NCBI GenBank assembly: GCA_965248815.1
Contig: CBDFKK010000008.1
Span: 1,984,001-2,048,000 of the forward strand
Direction: 5' to 3'
DNA: 64,000 nucleotides
Origin: CBDFKK01 sp965248815
GTDB lineage: Bacteria; Pseudomonadota; Alphaproteobacteria; SMXP01
Shown here one piece after another: positions 17,254 through 25,458 of the stretch. The position numbers and the translations under genes are program-made. Numbering within the stretch: position 1 is the stretch's first letter; every line of letters starts with the position of its first letter. The notes beneath the pieces were generated by a model. That model saw nothing but the letters and a program-made list of their open reading frames with translations, was not told where the DNA came from and ran no database searches.

Positions 17254-18117
17254 ATGCCTCAACCAAAGCTTGATCAAACGGACCTTCTCGCCAATCTCAA
17301 AGAGATCGGCGCTTTGCGGGATGAAGAAATTCCGGTGGCGGAGGCGGCATTGCTCTTGGGTGCGCTCGACCGGCCCGGTTGTTCTCTTGAGCCTTATATG
17401 GCCCACCTGGACGACTTGACGAGCTCGTTGGCGCGCATCATCGACGATCCGGGGTTGGCGGGAGCCAGGTCTCACTCGGGCTTCGCCCGCGCTCATGCAT
17501 TAAGCGGTGTGATAGGCGATGAGTATGGCTATGCCGGCGCCCGTATTAACTATGACGATGTGCGCAACGCCAATCTTCTTGACGTCATCGATCGCCGCAA
17601 AGGCCTGCCTGTCGCACTCGGCATTCTCTATATTCATTGCGCCCAAAGTTTGGGCTGGGAGTTGGCCGGCCTCAGTTTTCCCGGACATTTTGTCGTCGGC
17701 CTGCGCAATGGTGATGAGCATATCATTCTTGATCCCTTCAATGGGGGGCGCATCCTGCAAGCCCACGACTTGGCAGAACTGCTTCAACAGATCGGCGGTC
17801 CAGCCCTGCAACTGGATCCGGCGCTGATCGAAAGCATTGGCAATCGAGATGTGCTTTTGCGTTTGGAAAACAACATCAAAAATCGCCTTCAATCTCAAGG
17901 CGAATACGACAGAGCCGCGGATATCATCCAGCGCATGGTTCTCATTGCCCCGCACGAACCAAACCTTTGGTTTGAACTGGGCGAGGCCCATGCCGAAGCG
18001 GGAAAACTCGCTGCCGCCATTCAGGCACTGAAGAACTGTCTGTCGAAAAGTCCTGGACAAGCCCTTAAACATGACGCCACCCTGGCGCTCGACGATCTGA
18101 GGCGCAAGCTCAACTAG
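17254..18117 (+). CDS. SirB1-type transglutaminase-like protein with TPR tail
   Basis: A 287-residue protein of the SirB1 family. The N-terminal and middle part is a transglutaminase-like fold with DVIDRRKGLPVALGILYIHC, LSFPGHFVVGLR and HIILDPFNGG, which would hold the Cys-His-Asp positions. Residues about 200-285 form tetratricopeptide-like helices (ANLWFELGEAHAEAGKLAAAIQALKN type). The family is widespread and its biochemical role is unsettled. The gene sits 79 bases after the BON lipoprotein and 31 bases before gshB on the same strand. Confidence 0.85.
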   Translation: MPQPKLDQTDLLANLKEIGALRDEEIPVAEAALLLGALDRPGCSLEPYMAHLDDLTSSLARIIDDPGLAGARSHSGFARAHALSGVIGDEYGYAGARINYDDVRNANLLDVIDRRKGLPVALGILYIHCAQSLGWELAGLSFPGHFVVGLRNGDEHIILDPFNGGRILQAHDLAELLQQIGGPALQLDPALIESIGNRDVLLRLENNIKNRLQSQGEYDRAADIIQRMVLIAPHEPNLWFELGEAHAEAGKLAAAIQALKNCLSKSPGQALKHDATLALDDLRRKLN

Positions 18118-18148
18118 GGCCGCGTAAGACGGCCAGGACCACACAAAC

Positions 18149-19087
18149 ATGACTCTCAAAGTTGCGATTTTGATGGATCCCATCGAGCGGATCGACATCG
18201 AGGGGGACTCGACCTTTGCCCTTGCTCTGGAAGCGCAATCTCGCGGTCACAATCTTTGCTATTTCCTGCCCCATCATCTCAGCATGAGTGAAGGGCGTAT
18301 CATCGCGCGTGCGCGCTCTCTTACGGTGCGCCGTGAGGTTGGCAATCATTTTAATCTTGGTACGGAGGAAGTCATCGACCTCAGCGGGCAGGACATCGTA
18401 CTGATGCGTCAAGATCCGCCCTTCGATATGAGTTACATCACGGCGACCCATTTGCTCGAGCACATTCACCCGAACACCTTGGTGGTCAATGACCCGGCCG
18501 AGGTGCGCAACGCGCCGGAGAAGTTATTTGTCACAAGGTTCGAGGGGCTGATGCCGCCGACCTTGATCTCGAGCGACGCCGAGGAAATCAAGGTCTTCCG
18601 GGCGGCCCACAAGGACATCATTTTGAAGCCCCTTTATGGCAACGGGGGCGCGGCTGTTTTTCGTGTGACCCCGGGGGATGAAAATTTAAATGCCCTCTTG
18701 GAAGTATTCACTGAGCTCTACCGTGAGCCAATTGTGGCCCAGGCCTACCTCTCGGAGGTGCGTCAGGGCGATAAGCGCATCATTTTGGTCGATGGTGGGC
18801 CTGTCGGGGCGATCAACCGGGTCCCGCCCGAGGGCGATGCGCGCTCGAACATGCATGTGGGGGGCCGGGCGGAGCAAAGTCAGTTGACTAAGCGTGAGGA
18901 AGAGATTTGCGCTGTGATCGGGCCGGAGCTGAAAGCAAGGGGTCTTATTTTCGTCGGCATCGACGTCATCGGCGATTATTTGACCGAAATTAATGTCACC
19001 TCGCCGACCGGCATTCAAGAGGTTAGCCGATTCGATGGGACGGATATTGCCGGGCTCATCTGGGATGCAATAGAAGTACGGCGGTGA
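18149..19087 (+). CDS. gshB: Glutathione synthetase
   Basis: GshB joins gamma-glutamylcysteine and glycine with ATP to make glutathione. The 312-residue protein is the standard proteobacterial length and shows the ATP-grasp features: VAILMDPIERIDIEGDSTFA at the N-terminus, MRQDPPFDMSYI, DPAEVRNAPEKLFVTRF, ILKPLYGNGGAAVFRV and GIDVIGDYLTEINVTSPTG, where the last holds the metal-binding acids. It lies between the SirB1-type gene and the yifB-type gene, an order common in alphaproteobacteria. Confidence 0.97.
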   Translation: MTLKVAILMDPIERIDIEGDSTFALALEAQSRGHNLCYFLPHHLSMSEGRIIARARSLTVRREVGNHFNLGTEEVIDLSGQDIVLMRQDPPFDMSYITATHLLEHIHPNTLVVNDPAEVRNAPEKLFVTRFEGLMPPTLISSDAEEIKVFRAAHKDIILKPLYGNGGAAVFRVTPGDENLNALLEVFTELYREPIVAQAYLSEVRQGDKRIILVDGGPVGAINRVPPEGDARSNMHVGGRAEQSQLTKREEEICAVIGPELKARGLIFVGIDVIGDYLTEINVTSPTGIQEVSRFDGTDIAGLIWDAIEVRR

Positions 19088-19180
19088 TGCGCGGCACGGA
19101 GTTCGACGTTTGTTCTCTTATTGTTCTTGTCGATGTTCTCATCGTTAGGTATGTTTGTGCCTCTCACGGAGGGGTAATCC

Positions 19181-20713
19181 ATGGTCGCCCATGTCTACAC
19201 GCTCGCCTTTGAAGGCATCAACGCCCGCGAGGTCGATGTCCAGGTCCAGATCTGTTCAGGCGTACCCGGTTTTTTGATCGTGGGGTTAGGCGATAAAGCC
19301 GTCGCGGAAAGCCGGGAAAGGGTCCGCGCGGCGCTCTCGGCGATCGGTCTCGGACTGCCGGCGAAGCGGATTACGGTCAATTTGGCCCCTGCGGATCTGC
19401 CTAAAGAAGGCAGCCACTATGACCTAGCCATTGCCATCGGCTTGTTGGTGGCCCTCGATGTGCTGCCCGCAGACAGCCTTGCTCGTTATTCTGCGATCGG
19501 CGAATTGGCCCTCGATGGAGAAATCAGCTCGGTTGCGGGCGCATTACCCGCTGCCATCGCGGCGCATGCCGCAGATCGCGGTCTTATTTGCCCAAAGGAC
19601 TCAGGGCCTGAAGCGGCGTGGGCCGGCAACAAGGATGTCCTTGCTCCCCACAGCCTCATCAGCCTGGTGAATCACTTCAAAGGCACACAGATCTTAAGCC
19701 CGCCCCAGCCGGGCGCGCCCTTGGCGCGGCGCACAGTTCCCGATTTGAAAGACGTGCGCGGTCAGGAAACGGCCAAACGCGCCCACGAAGTGGCGGCCGC
19801 CGGGGGCCACAATCTGCTCATGGTCGGCCCGCCGGGAGCCGGCAAATCCATGATGGCGGAACGTCTGCCTGGCCTCTTGCCGCCGCTGGCGGCCGAGGAG
19901 ATGCTCGATGTGAGCATGGTTCACAGCCTTGCCGGGCTCATTGATAAAGGCCGCATCGGCCAGGATCGGCCCTACCGCGCGCCTCATCATTCAGCCAGCA
20001 TGGCTGCCATGGTCGGCGGCGGGATCCGGATCAAGCCCGGCGAAATCTCGCTCGCCCATTTGGGCGTACTGTTTCTCGATGAACTGCCCGAATTTACCAG
20101 GCCAGTGCTGGACTCTTTGCGCCAGCCCTTGGAAATGGGTGAGGTCAGCGGCGCGCGCGCCAATGCCCATGTCACGTTTCCGGCGCGTTTTCAATTGATT
20201 GCCGCCATGAACCCTTGCCGCTGCGGCCTGGCCCACGAGCTCGGCCGGGCGTGCCGTCGCGGCGCCCATTGCACACTCGAATATCAGGCACGGCTATCGG
20301 GGCCGCTCTTAGATCGCATCGACATTCGCTTGGACGTGCCCGCGGTCAGTGCCACCGACTTGGCACTGCCACCGGCGACGGAGGGCACCGCCGAGGCCGC
20401 CGGCCGCGTTGCGCGCGCTCGTGCCGCGCAAATTGATCGGTACACGGAAGATCAGCAAACAGGTTCATCAACGAACGCACATGTGCCGACGGCGCGGCTT
20501 GAAACTGTCGCCCGCCCCGATGAGGCCGGTGCCGCCCTCCTCGCCCAGGCCGCCGAGACCCTGCGCCTCAGCGCCAGGGGCTATCACCGTGTGTTGCGGG
20601 TGGCGCGGACGCTCGCTGATCTCGATGCCCGCGACGGCGTCGGCCGGGTCCACATCGCCGAGGCCCTGGCCTATCGGCGCGCGCCAGGGGCCCAGTTGGC
20701 TGCCGCGGAGTAG
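19181..20713 (+). CDS. YifB/ComM family AAA+ ATPase (Mg chelatase-like)
   Basis: A 510-residue protein with an N-terminal Lon-S16-like domain (residues about 1-165, starting VAHVYTLAFEGINAREVDVQ). A Mg-chelatase type AAA+ domain follows, with Walker A GPPGAGKSM near residue 220, YRAPHHSASMAAMVGGG, Walker B VLFLDELPEF and sensor AMNPCRCG. A C-terminal helical domain completes it. In naturally competent bacteria the ortholog ComM is a hexameric branch-migration helicase for integrating foreign DNA, and the role in other bacteria is less clear. It ends the conserved block. The region after it differs in character. Confidence 0.92.
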   Translation: MVAHVYTLAFEGINAREVDVQVQICSGVPGFLIVGLGDKAVAESRERVRAALSAIGLGLPAKRITVNLAPADLPKEGSHYDLAIAIGLLVALDVLPADSLARYSAIGELALDGEISSVAGALPAAIAAHAADRGLICPKDSGPEAAWAGNKDVLAPHSLISLVNHFKGTQILSPPQPGAPLARRTVPDLKDVRGQETAKRAHEVAAAGGHNLLMVGPPGAGKSMMAERLPGLLPPLAAEEMLDVSMVHSLAGLIDKGRIGQDRPYRAPHHSASMAAMVGGGIRIKPGEISLAHLGVLFLDELPEFTRPVLDSLRQPLEMGEVSGARANAHVTFPARFQLIAAMNPCRCGLAHELGRACRRGAHCTLEYQARLSGPLLDRIDIRLDVPAVSATDLALPPATEGTAEAAGRVARARAAQIDRYTEDQQTGSSTNAHVPTARLETVARPDEAGAALLAQAAETLRLSARGYHRVLRVARTLADLDARDGVGRVHIAEALAYRRAPGAQLAAAE

Positions 20714-20840
20714 CGATCTCTTGTCTAGATCGAGCCTTCTGGCCCGTGTCTTCCCGCCGCTCCTCTTCAAGCGCGATGCTAGCGAGGACATGCTCTTGAA
20801 CGGCCATGGCCTGAGCTATCAAAAATTCTGATCTCTTGGT

Positions 20841-20921
20841 CACTTTCGCGGGCGCGCGGGTTGCGGCGATGTCACGGCCAGAGCCGGCAGACGCTCTGTT
20901 ATCAGGCCGATCTCATTCATC
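20841..20921 (-). CDS. Possible remnant or leader ORF, 26 codons
   Basis: On the minus strand an ATG at 20921 is preceded by AAGGA at a spacing of 9 bases, a better ribosome site than many genes here have. The ORF encodes 26 residues (beginning MNEIGLITERL) and stops at 20841. Its TGA overlaps a GTG that opens a second frame reading into the antisense of yifB, probably by chance. It diverges from the CGNR gene across the AT-rich repeats. It could be a leader peptide, the N-terminal stub of a lost divergent gene, or chance. No homology is claimed. Confidence 0.25.
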
Positions 20922-20956
20922 TTTCGTTTTCCTTGGTGAATTATTAGCTAAATTTA

Positions 20957-21030
20957 GTAACCACTCATATTACTATTAGTAGGTTACTATAAGAAAAGTA
21001 ACTGGTTATATAGTATTATGAAGGTTACTC
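20957..21030. promoter_or_regulatory. Tandem operator-like inverted repeats
   Basis: AGTAACC (20957-20963) pairs with GGTTACT (20983-20989), and AGTAACT (20998-21004) pairs with GGTTACT (21024-21030). Both pairs have a 19-base gap and span 33 bases, with starts 41 bases apart. The first pair extends to 8 perfect bases on each side (TAGTAACC/GGTTACTA). The half-sites overlap a candidate promoter, so they look like paired binding sites for a dimeric regulator. The regulator is not known, and the CGNR protein itself is one candidate. Confidence 0.5.
20985..21013 (+). promoter_or_regulatory. Candidate promoter of the CGNR gene
   Basis: TTACTA (20985-20990) and TATATA (21008-21013) stand 17 bases apart in the AT-rich patch. 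The -35 matches TTGACA at four of six positions, and the -10 is close to TATAAT. The -35 overlaps the second AGTAAC-type half-site and the -10 lies inside the second repeat pair, as expected for a repressible promoter. The AT-rich composition raises the chance of random matches. Confidence 0.35.
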
Positions 21031-21077
21031 TTATGACATAGCGCCGGAAAATGAACGGCGGGTAAAAGGAACGGCCG

Positions 21078-21737
21078 ATTACCACTGAACCCGAACGCCC
21101 CGCCCCTCGCTTCATCGCGGAAGATCCGGCGCTGGACTTCCTCAACAGCAGCGCCGCACCAAAAGGCAGCAAGATCGACTGGATCATCGATGGCCACGAC
21201 TTGCTTGTATGGCTGGTGCTGGCGGGCTTGATCCCCGCAGTCCTCGCTGCGCAATTCCGAGAGAAAGCAACGCAAGCCGAGCTTGACGGGGTCGCGGCTG
21301 AGGCGCGAGATATGCGCCAGTGGTTCCGCGCCTTCGTGAGAGCCCACGCAGGCCGGCCGATTCAAGCATCCGCGATCGGCCAATTGGGGCCGCTCAATCG
21401 CGCGCTTGCCAAGGATAGTGGCTTTCAGCAGCTAGAATCACGACCTCGTCCGGGTCGGGCCGAGGCATCGCACGGCTCGAACCTGCGGTGGCGGCAAGAA
21501 CGCCGCTGGCGGTCCCCAGAGTCGCTGTTGCTTCCCCTCGCCCAAGCCTTGGGTGACTTCGTCTGCACGGCCGATTTTCGCTACGTCAAAAACTGTGAAG
21601 GCCCGACATGCGCCATGTGGTTTCATGACATTAGTCAAAATCATAGCCGCCGGTGGTGCAGCATGGCGGTCTGCGGCAACCGGGCCAAGGCAGCCGCCCA
21701 TCGCGCAAGGCAGCGGGCGTCCGGCGTCCGGCTTTAG
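21078..21737 (+). CDS. ABATE/CGNR zinc-finger protein, apparent ATT start
   Basis: The frame encodes about 219 residues matching the ABATE plus CGNR zinc-finger family, proposed stress-responsive transcription regulators. The N-terminal family motif RFIAEDPALDFLN is near residue 12, and the C-terminus has CEGPTC and the signature WCSMAVCGNRAKAAAHRAR, giving four likely zinc ligands. In this frame a TAA lies at 21063-21065 and no ATG, GTG or TTG precedes the family N-terminus. An ATT at 21078 stands 7 bases after AAAGGA, exactly where a start is expected. The gene may use a rare ATT start or have lost its ATG. The first ATG, at 21201, would remove the conserved N-terminus. Confidence 0.75.
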   Translation: MTTEPERPAPRFIAEDPALDFLNSSAAPKGSKIDWIIDGHDLLVWLVLAGLIPAVLAAQFREKATQAELDGVAAEARDMRQWFRAFVRAHAGRPIQASAIGQLGPLNRALAKDSGFQQLESRPRPGRAEASHGSNLRWRQERRWRSPESLLLPLAQALGDFVCTADFRYVKNCEGPTCAMWFHDISQNHSRRWCSMAVCGNRAKAAAHRARQRASGVRL

Positions 21738-21983
21738 CCCGACAGGTTGAATCTGTTGCCCTGCTTTTTTCGAGAGCCGCGAAGGCGGTCTCGGCCGCCT
21801 AGATGGCGTCATTGGGCGTCACCTGTTTTTTTGGCGACATCCTCGCTGACCACAAACATGAGCAGACCTGCAACACCAGTTTGGCCCCTGACGTGTGCGC
21901 CCGCCGTAAGCGTTTTTTAGGGTCGTTCAGGCACACTGACGGGGCCGCAAGAGCGGTGTTTTGTAGCGTTTGAGTATTGGGCC

Positions 21984-23924
21984 ATGGTCGACGAGGCGAT
22001 TTATCGGGAAGTGCTGACGGCGTGCGGCGATCTGATCGTGCGCCTTGACGCCGCCGGCCACCTGACATTCGTTAATGATGCCTTTTGCCGGGCCTTCGGT
22101 GGCACGCTTGATGACTGGGCGGGCCGTCCTTTCTGTCTGGAAGACCGCGGCGCTGCAGGCCGGGCCTGGCCGGACGCCGCCGATTTTGACTCGCGCCTTG
22201 AAACCGAAGAGGGCGCACGCTGGTTCCACTGGCGTGTCGCAAAGCTTGGGCCCGAGGGCGGCATTCAGGCGGTCGGTCGGGACATCACCGACCGCCGGCT
22301 GATCGAAGAATCCCTCATGCTCACCCGTGACAGCGCTGAAGAAGCGAGCCGGGCCAAATCGCTTTTCCTCGCAACTATGAGCCATGAAATCCGTACACCG
22401 ATGAACGGCATCTTGGGCATGGCAGGCCTGTTGCTCGACACCAAACTCACGGCGGAACAAGAAACCTATGCCAGGTCGGTGCGCGAGTCGGGCGAGGCGC
22501 TTCTCAGCCTCATCAACGATATTTTGGATTATTCAAAAATTGAGGCCGGAAAAATTGAACTTGAAGAACTCGAGTTCGACTTGTCGCACATGGTGCAAAG
22601 CGTGACCGAGCTGCTCGCGCAGCGCGCTTTCGACAAAGGCATCGACATTGGTTTCTTTATTGAACCCGGCACTCCGATCTTGCTACACGGCGATGAATCG
22701 CGCTTGCGTCAAGTCTTGCTCAATCTCGCCAACAACGCCGTCAAGTTTACTGAAGAGGGCGGCGTAACAATTAAAGTGGGAACCGAACAGACGAGTGCCG
22801 CCGCGACGATATTGCGCTTTGAAGTGAAGGATACGGGTATTGGTGTGCCCGCAGGCAAACAGGACACGATCTTCGACGAGTTTGCGCAAGCCGATTCCTC
22901 TCACTCGCACAAGTATGAGGGCACTGGGCTTGGGCTTGTCATCTGCAAAAAGATCGCTGAGGCCTTTGGCGGCGCAATTGGAGTCGACAGTGGCGAAAAT
23001 CACGGCAGCACGTTTTGGTTCACGGCGAAATTAACGCGGCAGGCCGACGACCGCCGGGTGCTGACGGCGGGAGAATTGTTCGGTTTGCGCGTTCTTCTTA
23101 TCACCCCATCGGCCATCACGGCAGAAGTCATGTCGGCACAACTCGTGGCGCCGGGGGCGGAAGTCACAAATGTGTCGTCGGGTCGCGGCGCCATCGACAT
23201 TATGCAAGCCTCGCGCGGGCCCTACACGACGCTCATTTTCGATCTCTCGATTGCGGACATGACGGCCGCAGAGTTTTTGTCACTCGTATCGGAAAAATTC
23301 TCCGACTACGGATTAAAAACTATGCTGCTCTTAGCGCCCAAAGATCGCGCCCAGCTCGATCGGCTTTTAAAGCTTGGCTTTGACGGCTATTTGATCAAGC
23401 CCGTGCGGCAAGACTCCCTGTTTGCGCGGCTGCAGACGATCCATGGTATTGCCCCTTCGGAAGACGTCATCGAATCCGAGAAGGAGGTTGCCGAACAGGA
23501 GCGCGCCGTCTTGCGCATGGGTGCGAGCGGCCGGCGCCTGCGCGTGCTTCTCGCCGAGGACAATCAGATCAACGCTATTCTTGCCATCGCGCAATTGAAC
23601 AAGGCCGGTCATCGCATTGATCACGTGAGCAACGGGCGCGAAGTTTTGGAAGCGCTCGATCAGGCGCCTTATGACGTTGTTTTGATGGATATGCGCATGC
23701 CGGAACTGGACGGGCTGGAAGCAACGGCGCGCATAAGGCGGCGTGAGGACGAAGCGGCGGACATTCCCATCATTGGCCTGACCGCCAACGCCATGGAGGA
23801 AGACCGCAAGCGATGCCTCGACGCCGGCATGAATGATTTCGTCACCAAACCGGTCGACCCTCACGCGCTTTACGATGTGATCAACCGCTGGACAAACGAC
23901 CGCCCGGCCGCCAAGGTATCGTAA
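21984..23924 (+). CDS. Soluble hybrid sensor histidine kinase (PAS-HisKA-HATPase-REC-REC)
   Basis: A 646-residue hybrid kinase without transmembrane segments. A PAS-like domain (about residues 1-110) is followed by HisKA with the phospho-accepting His134 in MSHEIRTPMNG. The ATPase domain has N-box NLANNAVKF, DTGIGVP and GTGLGLVICKKIAEAFGG. A first receiver-like domain (about 360-490) keeps an Asp near residue 420 (IFDLSIADM) but lacks the usual acidic pair. A second, canonical receiver (about 515-640) has AEDNQINA and Asp569 in LMDMRMPELDG. No Hpt or response regulator gene is adjacent, so the phosphorelay partner must be elsewhere. The signal is unknown. Confidence 0.92.
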   Translation: MVDEAIYREVLTACGDLIVRLDAAGHLTFVNDAFCRAFGGTLDDWAGRPFCLEDRGAAGRAWPDAADFDSRLETEEGARWFHWRVAKLGPEGGIQAVGRDITDRRLIEESLMLTRDSAEEASRAKSLFLATMSHEIRTPMNGILGMAGLLLDTKLTAEQETYARSVRESGEALLSLINDILDYSKIEAGKIELEELEFDLSHMVQSVTELLAQRAFDKGIDIGFFIEPGTPILLHGDESRLRQVLLNLANNAVKFTEEGGVTIKVGTEQTSAAATILRFEVKDTGIGVPAGKQDTIFDEFAQADSSHSHKYEGTGLGLVICKKIAEAFGGAIGVDSGENHGSTFWFTAKLTRQADDRRVLTAGELFGLRVLLITPSAITAEVMSAQLVAPGAEVTNVSSGRGAIDIMQASRGPYTTLIFDLSIADMTAAEFLSLVSEKFSDYGLKTMLLLAPKDRAQLDRLLKLGFDGYLIKPVRQDSLFARLQTIHGIAPSEDVIESEKEVAEQERAVLRMGASGRRLRVLLAEDNQINAILAIAQLNKAGHRIDHVSNGREVLEALDQAPYDVVLMDMRMPELDGLEATARIRRREDEAADIPIIGLTANAMEEDRKRCLDAGMNDFVTKPVDPHALYDVINRWTNDRPAAKVS

Positions 23925-23954
23925 CGCGTTGGGGCGGGCTTTCAGGAGACGCGC

Positions 23955-25334
23955 GTGGCGGAACTAGCCGGTCAAGGCGAATCAAAAAGTTGGACCGACG
24001 CGCTCAGCGTCTATCGTCATCCCCGCGTCATCGTCATGCTGTTCCTGGGCTTCTCTGCGGGGTTGCCCTTTCTTTTGGTTTTCTCAACCTTGTCCGCTTG
24101 GTTGCGTGAAGCCGAAGTGGCCCGTACGACCATTGGCTTTTTCAGCTGGGTAGGCATCACCTATTCCATCAAAGTTTTTTGGGCACCGTTCGTCGATCGT
24201 TTGCACTTGCCTTTTCTGACAGCCGCGCTTGGGCGCCGCCGCAGCTGGATGCTGCTCGCACAAACCGGCATTGCGATTGGCCTGTTGGGCATTGCGTTCA
24301 CAGATCCCGCGGTGGAATTGAGACAAGTGGCGTTGTTCGCTCTCTTGGTTGCGTTCTCTTCGGCGACTCAAGATATTTCGATCGACGCCTACCGTATTGA
24401 AGCGGTTGAAAGAGACAAACAAGGCGCGATGGCGGCGACCTATCAGTTGGGCTACCGGCTTGCCCTAATCGCAGCCGGTGCCGGCGCCCTTTTTGTTGCC
24501 GACTACAATTCGTGGTCTGCCGCATACACGACCATGGCGGCATTGGTGTTGGTCGGCATGTTTACGGTTCTCGTAATCCGAGAACCAACGCCGCCGCGTG
24601 ATGAAGCCGCCAATGAACGGGAAGAAAAGTTGGCGAGGCAAGTCACAGGCGGTCAAGCGGAAGGAGTACTGGCCTGGTTTTCCGGAGCGGTTGTCAGCCC
24701 GTTTGTCGATTTTTTCGCGCGCATGGGCCCAATGGGTATCGTTATTCTCCTTTTTATCGCCGTTTACCGCATCAGCGATATCACCATGGGCATAATGGCA
24801 AATCCGTTTTACATCGATATCGGATTTTCGCTTTCCCAAATCGCCAGCGTGACAAAGCTCTACGGCGTCGTCATGAGCATGATCGGGGCGATTGCTGGCG
24901 GATTCCTGGTCGCGAAGTACGGCATAATGCGCCCGCTTTTGCTCGGCGCAGTGCTTGTAGCGTCAACCAATCTTCTTTTTGCGCTGCTTGCCGTTGTGGG
25001 TGCCGATATCAGATTTCTCATGATGACCATCAGTGCGGACAATTTCAGCGGCGGATTGGCGGGCACGGTCTTTATTGCGTATCTCTCGAGCCTCACCAAC
25101 ACCGCCTACACGGCGACACAATACGCGCTGTTTAGCTCACTTTTTACATTGCCGGGCAAATTCCTCGGCGGCTTTTCAGGGATCGTTGTTGACAGCTCCG
25201 GCTATGTGTCATTTTTCATTTACGCGGCTGCTCTGGGTCTGCCGGCTATCGCGCTCACCATGTTCCTTATGGCGCGGGGCCCCAAAATCGAAGCCGCAGA
25301 TCAGCCAGTTGAGGCGCGTGGCTCGTCGGGCTAG
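23955..25334 (+). CDS. AmpG-family MFS permease
   Basis: A 459-residue major facilitator protein with about 12-14 hydrophobic helices. The N-terminal MLFLGFSAGLPFLLVFSTLS, the WAPFVDRLHLP segment and the GRRRSW loop match AmpG, the inner-membrane permease that imports anhydromuropeptides for peptidoglycan recycling and, in some species, controls AmpC induction. A long polar loop (about residues 210-240) separates the two halves. The start is GTG, with CAGGAG upstream. It follows the hybrid kinase by 30 bases on the same strand, possibly in one unit. Substrate is inferred from family only. Confidence 0.87.
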   Translation: MAELAGQGESKSWTDALSVYRHPRVIVMLFLGFSAGLPFLLVFSTLSAWLREAEVARTTIGFFSWVGITYSIKVFWAPFVDRLHLPFLTAALGRRRSWMLLAQTGIAIGLLGIAFTDPAVELRQVALFALLVAFSSATQDISIDAYRIEAVERDKQGAMAATYQLGYRLALIAAGAGALFVADYNSWSAAYTTMAALVLVGMFTVLVIREPTPPRDEAANEREEKLARQVTGGQAEGVLAWFSGAVVSPFVDFFARMGPMGIVILLFIAVYRISDITMGIMANPFYIDIGFSLSQIASVTKLYGVVMSMIGAIAGGFLVAKYGIMRPLLLGAVLVASTNLLFALLAVVGADIRFLMMTISADNFSGGLAGTVFIAYLSSLTNTAYTATQYALFSSLFTLPGKFLGGFSGIVVDSSGYVSFFIYAAALGLPAIALTMFLMARGPKIEAADQPVEARGSSG

Positions 25335-25458
25335 CACTGTTTTTTCATCCGTACACCAATCAATTTTATAAGGGACCGCAACGTCCGGTCTGGCGTCACG
25401 CTGCGCTCATGCCTCGTTCGGGCTCGAATTTTTTTCGCGTTCTGATAGGGTTCGGCCC

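Larger units (their letters stand above)
20714..21077. other. Gene-free stretch with AT-rich regulatory patch
   Basis: Between yifB and the CGNR gene lie 364 bases without a firm gene. The left two thirds have GC content like the neighbours and include, on the minus strand, a 26-codon ORF with a good ribosome site. The right third (about 20937-21040) is sharply AT-rich and holds two tandem copies of an inverted repeat and a candidate promoter, all listed separately. No tRNA, terminator with a U-run or transposase remnant was seen. Confidence 0.7.

Noticed and set aside
20568..20843. Minus-strand frame reading from the mini-ORF into the end of yifB
   Set aside because: It runs antisense to the conserved yifB C-terminus and becomes Arg/Pro-rich, typical of a shadow frame.
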